A DNA stretch of 14,963 bases from Bordetella parapertussis (GTDB lineage: Bacteria > Pseudomonadota > Gammaproteobacteria > Burkholderiales > Burkholderiaceae_B). Below, in pieces: positions 1 through 8,361 of this stretch. The notes beneath the pieces are model-generated. The model did not search any database. It was not told where the DNA came from and worked only from the letters and a program-made list of their open reading frames with translations. Location of the stretch: positions 1 through 14,963 of the forward strand of contig CAMCYB010000040.1 in the NCBI GenBank assembly GCA_945883615.1, given 5' to 3'. The stretch's first letter is position 1, and each line of letters begins with the position of its first letter. A program made the translations under genes and the position numbers.

Positions 1-1263
1 CGTTTGTCAGCATTGTTAAAGTTCGATGCTGAGCAAGACGAGGTCATTGACCAAACAGCGGCCCGTATTTTAAAACGGGTGAAACATGAGGGCGATGCTG
101 CTGTTTTAGCGCTTACATCTGAGTTTGATCGGGTGTCTGCCACCGCAATGGCCGATCTTGAAATTTCGCTTGAAACCTGCATTCAAGCCCTGCAAAGCCT
201 GCCCACCTTGCAGCGCCAAGCGCTTGAAGCAGCCGCAGAACGCATTAAAACCTATCACTTAAAACAAGTCCAAACCAGCTGGTCTTACACCGAAGCAAAT
301 GGCACCCAATTAGGTCAACAAATTACGCCTCTTGACCGAGTGGGTATTTATGTACCGGGTGGCAAGGCAGCCTATCCGTCTTCAGTGCTTATGAACGCCA
401 TTCCCGCTAAAGTCGCAGGGGTGAAAGAAGTCATTATGGTAACCCCCACACCTGGCGGAGAACACAACCCATTGGTTTTGGCTGCAGCGGCTGTGGCGGG
501 CGTTGATCGAGTATTTACGATTGGTGGCGCACAGGCCATTGGGGCTCTTGCTTTTGGAACTGAAACGATTGCTGCGGTCGATAAAATCGTCGGGCCCGGT
601 AACGCCTATGTGGCGGCCGCCAAGCGTCGAGTCTTTGGCACTGTCGGTATTGACATGATTGCTGGCCCAAGTGAAATACTTATTATTTGCGACGGCCTTA
701 CCCCAGCTGACTGGGTCGCAATGGATCTTTTCTCTCAAGCCGAACATGACGAGCTCGCACAAGCTATTTTGTTATGCCCTGATGCGGCATATATTGAAGC
801 GGTTCAGGCTGCAATAGATCACTTAATTGAAGCCATGCCCAGAGCTGACATCATTCGTACCAGCTTACAAAACCGCGGTGCACTGATTTTAGTTAAAGAC
901 CTTGACGAAGCCTGTCACATTTCAAACTCGATTGCACCTGAACACCTTGAGGTTTCCACAGCAAACCCTGAGGCATGGCTACCCAAGTTGCGCCACGCTG
1001 GAGCGATCTTTATGGGGCAACATAGCTCAGAAGCCTTGGGTGACTATTGTGCGGGCCCCAACCATGTCCTACCAACCTCAAGAACGGCTCGCTTTTCATC
1101 CCCTTTAGGCGTGTATGACTTTCAAAAACGATCAAGTATTATTTATGTTTCGCAAGAGGGCGCTCAAACATTAGGTCGTATTGCTGATACCCTGGCGCAG
1201 GGTGAAGGCCTAAACGCCCACGCCACCAGTGCGCGATATCGATTAACTAATTCTGAGTTCTAA
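1..1263 (+). CDS. hisD: Histidinol dehydrogenase HisD (5' end outside window)
   Basis: HisD catalyses the last two oxidations of histidine synthesis, L-histidinol to L-histidine, using NAD+ and a bound Zn ion in the cytoplasm. The frame is open from base 1, and a TTG at base 4 is only an internal codon, so the true start lies upstream. Counting from that TTG, the family residues are visible: [12 protein letters not shown] (198-209), zinc ligands Gln245, His248, Asp347 and His406, and the catalytic pair Glu313-His314 in APEHLE. These sit a constant 13-14 residues before the E. coli numbering, so only about the first 13 residues are missing. The protein otherwise looks complete to its TAA. The next gene downstream is hisB; hisC, usual between them in Burkholderiales, is not present. 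hisG would be expected just upstream but is outside the window. Confidence 0.97.
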   Translation, partial: RLSALLKFDAEQDEVIDQTAARILKRVKHEGDAAVLALTSEFDRVSATAMADLEISLETCIQALQSLPTLQRQALEAAAERIKTYHLKQVQTSWSYTEANGTQLGQQITPLDRVGIYVPGGKAAYPSSVLMNAIPAKVAGVKEVIMVTPTPGGEHNPLVLAAAAVAGVDRVFTIGGAQAIGALAFGTETIAAVDKIVGPGNAYVAAAKRRVFGTVGIDMIAGPSEILIICDGLTPADWVAMDLFSQAEHDELAQAILLCPDAAYIEAVQAAIDHLIEAMPRADIIRTSLQNRGALILVKDLDEACHISNSIAPEHLEVSTANPEAWLPKLRHAGAIFMGQHSSEALGDYCAGPNHVLPTSRTARFSSPLGVYDFQKRSSIIYVSQEGAQTLGRIADTLAQGEGLNAHATSARYRLTNSEF

Positions 1264-1305
1264 ATTCAAGGGCAAGCAACGCATCGAAACCAATTAGCCC
1301 CTTCA

Positions 1306-1336
1306 TTTAAAATTTACGCAAATGTCGCTTTACAAT
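1306..1336 (+). promoter_or_regulatory. Possible promoter ahead of hisB
   Basis: The roughly 105-base gap between hisD and hisB contains TACAAT (1331-1336), five of six matches to a sigma-70 -10 element. The best -35 partner is TTTAAA (1306-1311) at a long 19-base spacing, so support is weak. A start near 1343 would give a short leader to hisB. The gap may be what remains where hisC normally lies, with a local promoter restoring expression of the downstream his genes; that is inference. Confidence 0.25.
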
Positions 1337-1368
1337 AGCGATTCAACTTTTCTTTTATGGTCAGAGCT

Positions 1369-1956
1369 ATGCGTACCGCCGATGTCACCCGCAACACAAA
1401 CGAAACGCGTATTCGCGTTGCCCTCAACCTTGACGGAACGGGCAAACAATCGCTAAACACTGGCGTGCCGTTTCTTGATCATATGCTTGATCAAATCGCA
1501 CGTCACGGCATGATCGATCTTGATATAAAAGCCGAAGGTGATTTGCACATCGATCCACATCACACGGTTGAAGACGTTGGCATCACGCTGGGTCAAGCGG
1601 TATCACAAGCCGTGGGTTCGCGAGCGGGCATTCGTCGTTACGGTCATGCTTATGTGCCACTCGACGAGGCCCTGTCGCGCGTTGTGATTGATTTTTCTGG
1701 GCGTCCGGGCCTTGAATTTAATGTGCCTTTTACCCGCGCGCGCGTGGGTGATTTTGATGTTGACTTAAGCCGTGAGTTTTTTCAAGGCTTTGTCAACCAC
1801 GCTTTAGTCACCACTCATATTGACAATTTGCTGGGTGTCAACGCACACCACCAATGTGAAACAGTCTTTAAAGCTTTTGGCCGTGCATTGCGTATGGCAC
1901 TTGAACTCGACCCGCGCGGGGCAGGCATTATGCCCTCTACCAAAGGCGTGCTTTAA
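1369..1956 (+). CDS. hisB: Imidazoleglycerol-phosphate dehydratase HisB
   Basis: HisB dehydrates imidazoleglycerol phosphate to imidazole acetol phosphate, a Mn-dependent step of histidine synthesis. From ATG 1369 the protein has 195 residues, the normal size of the monofunctional enzyme; no histidinol-phosphatase domain is fused as in E. coli. The metal-binding and catalytic motifs are all seen: [44 protein letters not shown] and the C-terminal PSTKG. An in-frame ATG at 1357 would add four residues (MVRA). I prefer 1369 because MRTA(D/E)xTRNTNETR is, from memory, the conserved beginning in related bacteria. Neither ATG has a good ribosome binding site. The product of this step would need HisC, which is not in this cluster. 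Confidence 0.96.
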   Translation: MRTADVTRNTNETRIRVALNLDGTGKQSLNTGVPFLDHMLDQIARHGMIDLDIKAEGDLHIDPHHTVEDVGITLGQAVSQAVGSRAGIRRYGHAYVPLDEALSRVVIDFSGRPGLEFNVPFTRARVGDFDVDLSREFFQGFVNHALVTTHIDNLLGVNAHHQCETVFKAFGRALRMALELDPRGAGIMPSTKGVL

Positions 1957-1979
1957 CTCACTGGCAAATAGGTTTAAAA

Positions 1980-2624
1980 ATGAGCACCATCGCCATTGTC
2001 GACTACGGCATGGGCAATTATCACTCGGTAGAGCGTGCTTTGAGACACGCGGCACCCGAGGCCACCATTCACTTGACTGGGTCACCGGCTCTCATTCGGG
2101 CGGCTGACCGCGTTGTATTACCAGGCCAAGGTGCCATGGCAGACTGCATGCGCACGCTCGAAGCCGCCGGCCTACGTGACACTGTTTTGCATATCGCCGC
2201 CACCAAGCCCTTGCTTGGCGTTTGCGTTGGCGAACAAATGCTCTTTGAGCGTAGCGAAGAAGGCGACACCCCTAGCCTAGGCATCTTTGAGGGCACGGTT
2301 AAGCGCTTCAGTGGGCCTGCATTCGACCCCCTACAAAGTGGTGCCCGTGCCTTAAAAGTGCCCCATATGGGTTGGAATGCCGTGCGTCAGACCCAAACGC
2401 ACCCACTTTGGGCAGGCATTCCCGATTTGTCACCGTTTTATTTCGTTCATAGTTTTTATGTTGAACCCACTGACCCAGATTTAACATTTGGCACGGCTGA
2501 TTACGGCTTACCCTTTACCTGTGTTGTGGCGCGCGACAATATCTTTGCGGTTCAGTTTCATCCAGAAAAAAGTGCTGATCATGGCTTGCGTCTTTACCGT
2601 AATTTTGTAGACTGGAAGCCTTAA
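1980..2624 (+). CDS. hisH: Imidazole glycerol phosphate synthase, glutaminase subunit HisH
   Basis: HisH is the class I glutamine amidotransferase subunit that hydrolyses glutamine and channels ammonia to HisF in IGP synthase. The 214-residue protein starts with [18 protein letters not shown] and carries the catalytic cysteine in [10 protein letters not shown], then the His-Glu pair in QFHPEKS near the C terminus. The loop that reads PGVG in E. coli is PGQG here, and CVGEQ replaces CLGMQ; I recall both variants from betaproteobacterial HisH, so they do not suggest loss of function. It lies 23 bases after hisB with a weak TAGG ribosome binding site about eight bases before the ATG, and is part of the same transcriptional run as hisA and hisF. 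Confidence 0.97.
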   Translation: MSTIAIVDYGMGNYHSVERALRHAAPEATIHLTGSPALIRAADRVVLPGQGAMADCMRTLEAAGLRDTVLHIAATKPLLGVCVGEQMLFERSEEGDTPSLGIFEGTVKRFSGPAFDPLQSGARALKVPHMGWNAVRQTQTHPLWAGIPDLSPFYFVHSFYVEPTDPDLTFGTADYGLPFTCVVARDNIFAVQFHPEKSADHGLRLYRNFVDWKP

Positions 2625-2643
2625 CGTTTTTTAATCGACTTCT

Positions 2644-2656
2644 TGAAATTATTTCA
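2644..2656. repeat. Short palindrome before hisA
   Basis: TGAAATTATTTCA is a near-perfect dyad (6-base arms, one central base) in the 44-base gap between hisH and hisA. The putative hisA ribosome binding site AGG follows immediately (2656-2658). It could be chance in AT-rich DNA or a small RNA hairpin that affects hisA translation; nothing else supports a function. Confidence 0.3.
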
Positions 2657-2668
2657 GGTGTTTTTATC

Positions 2669-3406
2669 ATGCTCCTAATTCCAGCAATTGATCTTAAAGA
2701 TGGTAAATGTGTGCGCTTGCGCCAAGGCGATCTTGACGACGCCACCATTTTTTCTGACGACCCCGTCGAGGTGGCTGTACGTTGGGCCTCTCTTGGCGCC
2801 CAACGCCTGCATCTGGTTGATTTAAATGGTGCGGTAGCAGGCAAGCCACTTAACGAAAGCGTTATTAGGGCTATCTTGGCTGAAGTGGGTGACGATTTAC
2901 CCGTTCAAATCGGTGGTGGCATACGCGATTTAGACACCATTGAACGTTATCTTGATGCGGGTATTTCATATGTCATCATTGGTACCGCTGCGGTTAAAAG
3001 CCCAGGGTTTTTACAAGACGCATGCGTTGCTTTTCCCGGTAGCATTATTGTCGGTCTCGATGCACGCGATGGCAAAGTTGCCACCGATGGGTGGAGCAAG
3101 CTCACCAAACACCATGTTGCTGATTTGGCCAAAAAGTTTGAAGATTATGGTTGCGAAGGCATTATTTATACCGACATTGGGCGCGATGGCATGCTGACAG
3201 GTGTGAACATTGAAGCCACCGTTGCATTGGCACAGCATGTGCGCATTCCTGTGATTGCGTCGGGCGGCATCACAGATATGACAGATATTGACGCTTTACT
3301 GGCGGTTGAAGATCAAGGTGTTGAAGGGGCTATTTTAGGTCGCAGTATTTATGAAGGCACGCTCGACTTTAAAGCAGCCCTTGATCGCGTCAGCGAGCAA
3401 TCGTGA
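2669..3406 (+). CDS. hisA: ProFAR isomerase HisA
   Basis: HisA isomerises the aminoaldose ProFAR to the aminoketose PRFAR, the substrate of HisF. The 245-residue protein is a full-length (beta/alpha)8 barrel. It has Asp8 in [13 protein letters not shown] as catalytic base, Asp131 in GLDARDG, Asp169 in TDIGRDGM, and phosphate-binding glycine motifs QIGGGIRD and IASGGI plus [11 protein letters not shown] at the end. The two half-barrel signatures confirm HisA rather than TrpF or PriA; it is clearly distinct from the HisF next to it. The stop codon overlaps the hisF start by four bases (GTGA), which points to translational coupling. Confidence 0.97.
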   Translation: MLLIPAIDLKDGKCVRLRQGDLDDATIFSDDPVEVAVRWASLGAQRLHLVDLNGAVAGKPLNESVIRAILAEVGDDLPVQIGGGIRDLDTIERYLDAGISYVIIGTAAVKSPGFLQDACVAFPGSIIVGLDARDGKVATDGWSKLTKHHVADLAKKFEDYGCEGIIYTDIGRDGMLTGVNIEATVALAQHVRIPVIASGGITDMTDIDALLAVEDQGVEGAILGRSIYEGTLDFKAALDRVSEQS

Positions 3407-4218
3407 TAACTCAAACATTCACGTCGGTGTCATGCAACGGTCTTACCCGGCGCATTATTCCGTGTCTCGATGTCACAGCGGGCCGTGTCGTAAAAGGCGT
3501 TAATTTTGTGGAATTAACCGACGCAGGCGACCCAGTTGAAATTGCTGAACGCTACAACGAGCAGGGTGCTGACGAAATTACCTTTTTAGATATCACCGCA
3601 ACCAGTGATGATCGTGACTTAATTTTACCCATGATCGAACGCGTCGCATCTGAAGTATTTATTCCCCTAACGGTTGGTGGCGGGGTCCGACAAGTCAGTG
3701 ATATTCAACGTTTACTCAATGCGGGTGCAGACAAGGTATCAATTAATAGTGCAGCCGTGACACGCCCCGAGTTAATACGTGAGGCTGCAAGCTTTCACGG
3801 CTCGCAGTGTATCGTGGTGGCCATTGATGCCCGACGTGTTGCAGGCACGCCTGATGACAACCCACAGTGGGAAGTCTTTACCCACGGTGGTCGGCGCGGT
3901 ACGGGCATTGATGTGTTGACTTGGGCAATAAAAATGGTCGAATACGGGGCGGGCGAGCTCTTGCTTACCAGCATGGACCGTGACGGCACACGCTCGGGTT
4001 TTGATTTAAATTTAACGCGTCGTGTTGCAGACGCCGTGACGGTGCCAGTGATTGCTTCGGGTGGCGTGGGTTCACTTAACGATTTGGCTGACGGGGTTAC
4101 TTTGGGCGGTGCTAGCGCGGTTTTGGCCGCAAGCATTTTTCATTTTGGCCAACATACCATCGGTGAGGCTAAAGATTTTATGGCGTCTAAAGGCATTCCG
4201 GTACGGCGTCATGTCTAA
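3403..4218 (+). CDS. hisF: Imidazole glycerol phosphate synthase, cyclase subunit HisF
   Basis: HisF condenses PRFAR with ammonia from HisH to make imidazoleglycerol phosphate and AICAR, the purine intermediate. The barrel begins at [11 protein letters not shown], with Asp23 and Lys31 (in VVKGVNF) and Asp142 (in VAIDARRV) matching E. coli Asp11, Lys19 and Asp130 at a constant 12-residue shift. VGGGVRQ and IASGGVGS are the phosphate-binding loops. The chosen start is GTG 3403, overlapping the hisA stop by four bases; it adds a short polar extension before the barrel. A GTG at 3427 would shorten that extension, and no ATG is available. The ribosome binding site is weak, as expected for a coupled start. 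The 3' end overlaps hisI by eight bases. Confidence 0.96.
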   Translation: MITQTFTSVSCNGLTRRIIPCLDVTAGRVVKGVNFVELTDAGDPVEIAERYNEQGADEITFLDITATSDDRDLILPMIERVASEVFIPLTVGGGVRQVSDIQRLLNAGADKVSINSAAVTRPELIREAASFHGSQCIVVAIDARRVAGTPDDNPQWEVFTHGGRRGTGIDVLTWAIKMVEYGAGELLLTSMDRDGTRSGFDLNLTRRVADAVTVPVIASGGVGSLNDLADGVTLGGASAVLAASIFHFGQHTIGEAKDFMASKGIPVRRHV

Positions 4219-4723
4219 AACTAATATGCCGGCCTCTTGTATGGCACATGACCATGCTGCGAGTCAGTCCGCAACGCCTTCACCGTCAACAAACTCAAAC
4301 ACGACTATTACAAGTGCGCCGTCTCTCATTAGTTGGCTTGATGCGGTGACATTCGATGCTCAAGGCCTCATACCTGCCATCGCACAAGACTTTGAAACGG
4401 GTACAGTGCTGATGGTTGCTTGGATGAACCGCGAGGCGCTGTCTTTAACCGTGTCAACAGGTCATGCGGTTTATTGGTCACGTTCACGCCAGAAACTTTG
4501 GCATAAAGGTGAAGAGTCTGGTCACACGCAATTAATTAAAGAAATTCGCCTTGATTGTGACGCTGACGTCATATTGCTTAAGGTTGAGCAGTTAGGGGGA
4601 ATTGCATGTCATACGGGTCGTGCAAACTGTTTTTTTCAGGTACTCAAAACACAAGGCAATGCACCCACATGGCAAACCGTTGAGCCTGTGTTAAAAGACC
4701 CCAGTACTTTTTATAAAAAATAA
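4211..4723 (+). CDS. hisI: Phosphoribosyl-AMP cyclohydrolase HisI with N-terminal extension
   Basis: HisI opens the adenine ring of phosphoribosyl-AMP. The catalytic domain runs from about residue 40, with [25 protein letters not shown], the metal ligands of LDCDADV (Asp115, Cys116, Asp117, Asp119) and [11 protein letters not shown] (Cys133, Cys140). The frame stays open upstream inside hisF, but a start there would overlap conserved hisF codons heavily. ATG 4211, eight bases before the hisF end, is the first sensible start; 4226 and 4241 are alternatives. Even the shortest version leaves an unusual Ser/Thr-rich, low-complexity leader of about 30 residues, whereas the enzyme usually starts close to its VxFD segment. 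HisE is a separate gene here rather than a fused domain. Confidence 0.94.
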   Translation: MSKTNMPASCMAHDHAASQSATPSPSTNSNTTITSAPSLISWLDAVTFDAQGLIPAIAQDFETGTVLMVAWMNREALSLTVSTGHAVYWSRSRQKLWHKGEESGHTQLIKEIRLDCDADVILLKVEQLGGIACHTGRANCFFQVLKTQGNAPTWQTVEPVLKDPSTFYKK

Positions 4724-4791
4724 TGTGTTGGGTTCGCATGGTTTCAATGTGATAGATTGACTTAACTTTACTATTTTACGAATCTGCCAAT

Positions 4792-5145
4792 ATGATTAAT
4801 ACGCCTAACAGTGAGCCGACTGAGTTGGTTTTAAGCCGCGTTGCCAACACCATTGAGTCGCGTTTGGTTAAACAGGGTGGTGACCCCAGCATGTCTTATG
4901 TTGCCAAACTTTCAAGTAAAGGCCCAGACGCCGCGCTTAAAAAGATTGGTGAAGAAGCCACAGAGTTGGTGATGGCAGTTAAAGATGGGCAAGCTGACCG
5001 CATTGTGGCCGAAACGGCTGATTTATGGTTTCATTGCTTGGTGGTTTTGGCTGAGCAGGGTTTAAGGCCCGAACAGGTTTTAGTTGAACTGGCGCGTCGC
5101 GAAGGCTTATCTGGTTTAGATGAAAAAGCCAGTCGCAAGCTTTAA
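4792..5145 (+). CDS. hisE: Phosphoribosyl-ATP pyrophosphohydrolase HisE
   Basis: HisE removes pyrophosphate from phosphoribosyl-ATP, the second step of the pathway, just before HisI acts. The 117-residue all-helical protein belongs to the MazG/HisE-type fold. The metal-binding [16 protein letters not shown] helix and the [18 protein letters not shown] helix, each with paired acidic residues, are intact. It is separated from hisI by 68 bases and ends the his run. The gap holds a TTGACT (4757-4762) but no -10 at a suitable distance, so I do not call a promoter there. The first ten or so residues are polar and probably disordered. Confidence 0.95.
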   Translation: MINTPNSEPTELVLSRVANTIESRLVKQGGDPSMSYVAKLSSKGPDAALKKIGEEATELVMAVKDGQADRIVAETADLWFHCLVVLAEQGLRPEQVLVELARREGLSGLDEKASRKL

Positions 5146-5227
5146 TGTATTAAGGTTTGACTTGCCTAAACTTGTTTTCTTCCTTTACTAAGTATTTTTA
5201 TATGGTTTTCTAAACTATTTAATGATT

Positions 5228-5239
5228 GTTTATATAAAC
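5228..5239. repeat. Perfect 12-base palindrome upstream of hinT
   Basis: GTTTATATAAAC is perfectly self-complementary and lies 21 bases before the hinT ATG, in a 115-base AT-rich spacer after hisE. It includes TATAAA, which could act as a -10 element, though no good -35 sits at the right distance. The spacer is the likely promoter region for hinT-tatABC. An operator role is possible but unsupported beyond position and symmetry. Confidence 0.35.
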
Positions 5240-5260
5240 GCTGTTGATTAGGCTCGAGTT

Positions 5261-5626
5261 ATGACAAACTGCTTATTTTGCAAGATCGCGTCGGGTGAAA
5301 TACCAGCAAAAATCGCTTTTCAAGATGACGATTTCGTAGTGTTTCACGACATCAACCCGGTAGCGCCCGTGCATCTATTAATGATTCCGCGCAAACATCT
5401 CACGTCAATGCAAACGGTTACTGATGCAGATGCGGGTTGGTTGGGTAGAATGATGGTTCGTATTCCTCAAATTGCGCTTGATAATGGGTGCAACCCTGGG
5501 GCAGAGGGTGGGTTTAGAGTGTTGGTAAATTCAGGTAAAGAAGGCGGTCAAGAAGTTGACCATTTGCATGTACATATAATGGGTGGTGCACGGCCCTGGT
5601 CGGGTCGCGCAGCCATCAACGTCTAA
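5261..5626 (+). CDS. hinT: HIT-family purine nucleoside phosphoramidase (HinT-like)
   Basis: HIT proteins are small cytoplasmic nucleotide hydrolases; the HinT branch cleaves AMP-NH2 and related phosphoramidates. The 121-residue protein has the histidine triad His101-X-His103-X-His105 in [10 protein letters not shown], and the N-terminal [13 protein letters not shown] with Cys4 and Cys7, a pattern common in bacterial members. [11 protein letters not shown] and [17 protein letters not shown] are the other family blocks. The position between hisE and tatA is, from memory, conserved across Burkholderiales. tatA begins only 13 bases after the stop, so cotranscription is very likely. The physiological role in bacteria is poorly defined. 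Confidence 0.94.
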   Translation: MTNCLFCKIASGEIPAKIAFQDDDFVVFHDINPVAPVHLLMIPRKHLTSMQTVTDADAGWLGRMMVRIPQIALDNGCNPGAEGGFRVLVNSGKEGGQEVDHLHVHIMGGARPWSGRAAINV

Positions 5627-5639
5627 CGGAGAAGACATC

Positions 5640-5888
5640 ATGGGTAGCTTTAGCATTTGGCATTGGTTGGTTGTTTTGGTGATTGTTGCGTTAGTTTTTG
5701 GTACTAAAAAAATTCGCAATATGGGTTCAGACCTAGGTGGAGCCGTTAAAGGCTTTAAAGACGGCATGAAAGAAGCCTCACAAGACAAACCTGCCGATCA
5801 AGCCGGCACAGGCACCACGCAGCGCGTCGCATCTGACGACACGATCGACGTGCAGGCCAAAGAAAAAACAAACACAACACAACAATAA
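5640..5888 (+). CDS. tatA: Sec-independent protein translocase subunit TatA
   Basis: TatA multimerises in the inner membrane to form the passage for folded twin-arginine substrates recruited by TatBC. The 82-residue protein has a single N-terminal membrane helix (about 4-20, [17 protein letters not shown]), the FGTKK hinge, an amphipathic helix ([19 protein letters not shown]) and a polar disordered tail. ATG 5640 is chosen because it gives the canonical MGSFSIWHW beginning and is preceded by GGAGA at good spacing. The in-frame ATG at 5583 lies within the hinT coding region and would put 19 unrelated residues before the membrane helix. It is followed by tatB after 56 bases. Confidence 0.96.
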   Translation: MGSFSIWHWLVVLVIVALVFGTKKIRNMGSDLGGAVKGFKDGMKEASQDKPADQAGTGTTQRVASDDTIDVQAKEKTNTTQQ

Positions 5889-5944
5889 TCACTCTGCCCC
5901 ATGTCATGTGGGTCTAGCAGTTTTCTTTTAGGCCAAGGTTTATC

Positions 5945-6451
5945 GTGTTCGACATTAGTTTTACTGAGTTACTTGTTATTGGTGTCATCGCGCTTGTCGT
6001 GATCGGTCCCGAGCGGTTGCCTAAAGTCGCCCGAACGGTCGGTCATTTGCTGGGTCGTGCACAACGCTATGTGAGTGATGTCAAAGGCGATATTCAACGC
6101 GAGGTTGAGCTTGATGAGCTCAAAAAAATGAAAGAAGAGATGGAAAATGCGGCACGCGATGTCACTAAATCTATGCAAGACACTGAAAACAGTATTCGTG
6201 GCAATCTAGATCTGAAAGACCATGATGATTTTGCTGAAAATACTTACCAGTCTAATGCCGCTCCCACAACAACCCCAAAGACACCTTTAACTGAACCTTT
6301 AACTGAACCTTTAACTGAACCTCTTGCTTCACCGCCCGCGATATCGCCCATTGCGGTCGCTCCGCAAGCACCCACCCCAGTGCACCCTAAAGAGCCGGTT
6401 ACCGCCAGCAGTGCCGAGCCTTCAAGCCCAATGCAAGGGAAACTGCTGTGA
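5945..6451 (+). CDS. tatB: Sec-independent protein translocase subunit TatB
   Basis: TatB pairs with TatC to bind twin-arginine signal peptides. The 168-residue protein begins with [20 protein letters not shown], followed by GPERLP (21-26), the hallmark distinguishing TatB from TatA, then a long charged amphipathic and probably coiled helix to about residue 85. The remaining half is a Pro/Thr/Ala-rich disordered tail containing three exact LTEP repeats. The start is a GTG at 5945 with AAGG six bases upstream. The stop overlaps the tatC GTG start by four bases (GTGA), implying coupled translation of the receptor subunits. Confidence 0.96.
   Translation: MFDISFTELLVIGVIALVVIGPERLPKVARTVGHLLGRAQRYVSDVKGDIQREVELDELKKMKEEMENAARDVTKSMQDTENSIRGNLDLKDHDDFAENTYQSNAAPTTTPKTPLTEPLTEPLTEPLASPPAISPIAVAPQAPTPVHPKEPVTASSAEPSSPMQGKLL
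6284..6319 (+). repeat. Three tandem 12-base repeats inside tatB
   Basis: The unit CCTTTAACTGAA occurs three times without a mismatch, followed by the first three bases of a fourth. Being a multiple of three, copy changes add or remove PLTE in the disordered TatB tail without shifting frame. The identity between copies at every codon suggests recent slippage expansion. Confidence 0.95.
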
Positions 6452-7266
6452 CTGAAAAATTAAATACAAATAGTACGACCGACCAGGAAGCACCTGAAAC
6501 GGACGTGCTCGAAGTCGTTAAAGAAAGCTTTATGTCGCATTTGGTCGAGTTGCGTGATCGCTTGTTGCGCACCGTCATTGTTTTAGCAGTAGTATTTATT
6601 GTGATGTTTTTATACCCTGGCCCTTCTGTTATTTATGACTTCCTCGCTCAACCTATGTTGGCCTCTTTGCCAGAAGGTACACGCATGATCGCCACAGGGG
6701 TTATCACACCCTTTATGGTGCCAGTCAAAGTAACGATGTTGGCGGCTTTTATGGTGGCCTTACCATTTGTTCTGTATCAGGCTTGGGCTTTTGTCGCACC
6801 CGGCCTTTACCGACATGAACAGCGCTTAGCACTTCCCCTAATTGTTTCAAGCTCACTACTTTTTTTAGCAGGTATGGCATTTTGCTATTTTGTGGTGTTT
6901 CAAACCGTATTTGCTTTTATTGCATCGTTTGCGCCTCAATCGATCACACCCGCACCAGATATTGAAGCCTATTTAGATTTTGTAATGAGTATGTTTATTG
7001 CTTTCGGCATCACCTTTGAAGTACCTGTTGCAGTCGTATTGTTAGTACGCTTTGGTATTGTGACGGTTGAAAAGCTTAAGGAAATTCGTGGCTATGTCGT
7101 GGTCGCTGCTTTTGTTATAGCGGCTGTCATTACCCCACCAGACGTCGTAAGTCAGTTTATGCTGGCTGTACCACTATGGGTCTTGTATGAAGTCGGCATA
7201 CTTTTTGCAAGAGGCATTAAGCCTCGGCGCGCTGATGAAGATGAAGACCCCATTTCAAGTAAGTAA
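6448..7266 (+). CDS. tatC: Sec-independent protein translocase subunit TatC
   Basis: TatC is the core receptor of the Tat translocase and binds the twin-arginine motif. The 272-residue protein has about six membrane helices. Its first conserved cytoplasmic segment is [12 protein letters not shown] (Glu34), with [10 protein letters not shown] in the cytoplasmic loop and Glu191 in FGITFEVPV, corresponding to E. coli Glu170. A polar N-terminal leader of about 28 residues precedes the conserved core. The start is the GTG at 6448 overlapping the tatB stop; an ATG at the SFMSHL segment is an alternative but would lose the coupling. The 3' end, encoding an acidic ADEDED tail, is overlapped by the antisense end of the LysR gene. 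The nearby Rieske gene encodes a likely substrate. Confidence 0.97.
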   Translation: MTEKLNTNSTTDQEAPETDVLEVVKESFMSHLVELRDRLLRTVIVLAVVFIVMFLYPGPSVIYDFLAQPMLASLPEGTRMIATGVITPFMVPVKVTMLAAFMVALPFVLYQAWAFVAPGLYRHEQRLALPLIVSSSLLFLAGMAFCYFVVFQTVFAFIASFAPQSITPAPDIEAYLDFVMSMFIAFGITFEVPVAVVLLVRFGIVTVEKLKEIRGYVVVAAFVIAAVITPPDVVSQFMLAVPLWVLYEVGILFARGIKPRRADEDEDPISSK

Positions 7267-8186
7267 TTGATTTTTTTGGCGCCTGGGTTATTCCACAAGG
7301 GTCTGCCCCTTAATATTTTTTTAAGTAAATTTACAAAAGTTTTTGCTGAATCTGACAACGGGCGGGTCGCACTGGTTAAGCACACAACTTGTCGTCTAAA
7401 CATGGGCGCGTCTAATGGGTAGACGGTTAAGCTCTGATTACGATTCACATAATTGACCACACTTTCTGGCATGAGTGCGGCGTAGGTGCCACCGGCCACA
7501 ACACCCCCTAACGCAATCATGGCATCAATTTCGATTGCGGGTACTAAGTCTAAGCCCATCTCATGTGACCACTGATCAATTAACCGGCGTAAGCTATGAT
7601 TTTGCGTTGGTAATGCAAGATTAAGCTTAGAAAGACTTTCAACTGAAACGATGTTGGGTAATTTATGATGGTTTGCACCCACAACCAACAATAAAGGTTC
7701 ATCTAGCAATACATCTATTTCAAACCCTGCTGAACGTTTGGGTACATTGGTAATAACAGCATCGAGTAAGCCAGCTGCTGTTGATTGCACTAAGCTCTCT
7801 GTTAGCCCTTCATGTATGGCTAAGGTTACCAAGGGGTGTTGACGTTGGAATTCAAGCACCGTTGTGACGAGTGCATTTTGAGTGACGCTTTTAATCATAC
7901 CGATTCGAACATGCCCTGTTAAAGCACCCGAATGATGCGTCAACTGCTCTTTGGCCTTGTAGATATTGGCCAATATCGGTAAGAAAAGTTTATACATTTG
8001 ATCACCCACAGGCGTGGGTGTAACGCCGCGGGCGTTGCGAATAAAGAATTGCTGGCCCCAGCTTGCTTCTAATTTACTCATTTGCATGCTCAAGGCAGGC
8101 TGCACAATATTTAACCGGCGGGCCGCTCGCGTCACCGAGCGCTCTTCATAAAGTGCGACAAAATATTGAATTTGCCTTAATTCCAT
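7152..8186 (-). CDS. LysR-type transcriptional regulator with tail antisense to tatC
   Basis: This is a LysR-family DNA-binding regulator. From the conserved start MELRQIQYFVALYEERSVT it has 344 residues: a winged helix-turn-helix (1-60; SVTRAARRLNIVQPALS as the HTH) and an effector-binding domain (about 90-295; VRIGMIKSVTQ, a DEPLLLVVGANH segment). Family members usually have about 300 residues. Here the last 37-38 residues, with a [10 protein letters not shown] run, are encoded antisense to the final codons of tatC, and the stop is at 7152. A longer start at 8237 exists but adds 17 residues absent from the family; neither start has a clear ribosome binding site. The neighbour is a divergent XRE gene, with inverted repeats in the spacer. 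Target genes and coinducer cannot be told. Confidence 0.88.
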   Translation of the reverse strand: MELRQIQYFVALYEERSVTRAARRLNIVQPALSMQMSKLEASWGQQFFIRNARGVTPTPVGDQMYKLFLPILANIYKAKEQLTHHSGALTGHVRIGMIKSVTQNALVTTVLEFQRQHPLVTLAIHEGLTESLVQSTAAGLLDAVITNVPKRSAGFEIDVLLDEPLLLVVGANHHKLPNIVSVESLSKLNLALPTQNHSLRRLIDQWSHEMGLDLVPAIEIDAMIALGGVVAGGTYAALMPESVVNYVNRNQSLTVYPLDAPMFRRQVVCLTSATRPLSDSAKTFVNLLKKILRGRPLWNNPGAKKINYLLEMGSSSSSARRGLMPLAKSMPTSYKTHSGTASIN

Positions 8187-8278
8187 CGATATAAACCATT
8201 CAAATATATTGATATCATATTTAATGATAGGTAACATAAGGATATATTAGTAGACACACTAACATAATTTTTTTTAGT

Positions 8279-8300
8279 ATTGTTCCTACATCAGAACAAT
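8279..8300. promoter_or_regulatory. Inverted repeat, candidate LysR operator
   Basis: ATTGTTC and GAACAAT form perfect 7-base arms around an 8-base spacer, in the 212-base gap between the divergent LysR and XRE genes. Dyads of this size in such a divergent spacer are typical binding sites of LysR-type proteins, though the match to the T-N11-A core is only approximate. It lies about 93 bases before the preferred LysR start. Confidence 0.45.
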
Positions 8301-8343
8301 TAATCTTTGTTTGAAAGTTTTATTTGAAATTCTGATGGCATGA

Positions 8344-8361
8344 AAAGCAAAAATTTGCTTT
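8344..8361. promoter_or_regulatory. Inverted repeat, candidate XRE operator
   Basis: AAAGCAAA and TTTGCTTT are perfect 8-base arms separated by two bases, 37 bases before the XRE start codon. The right arm contains TTGCTT (8355-8360), which would be the -35 element of the suggested XRE promoter, so a bound repressor would block it. Autoregulation by the small HTH protein is inferred from position only. Confidence 0.4.

Noticed and set aside
1804..2107. Open frames on both strands across the hisB-hisH junction
   Set aside because: They overlap well-supported his genes in other frames and have no family features or ribosome binding sites.
4052..4210. In-frame extension of hisI upstream into hisF
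   Set aside because: It would overlap conserved hisF codons by over 150 bases and encodes residues unlike any HisI; ATG 4211 fits the compact operon.
4757..4762. TTGACT upstream of hisE as a -35 element
   Set aside because: TACTAT and TACGAA downstream are 6 and 14 bases away, neither compatible with a sigma-70 promoter.
5583..5639. Earlier in-frame ATG for tatA
   Set aside because: It lies within hinT and adds residues before the MGSFSIWHW start, which has its own good ribosome binding site.
5897..5912. CCCCATG/CATGTGGG hairpin between tatA and tatB
   Set aside because: The loop is too tight and no T-run follows; not convincing as a terminator or attenuator.
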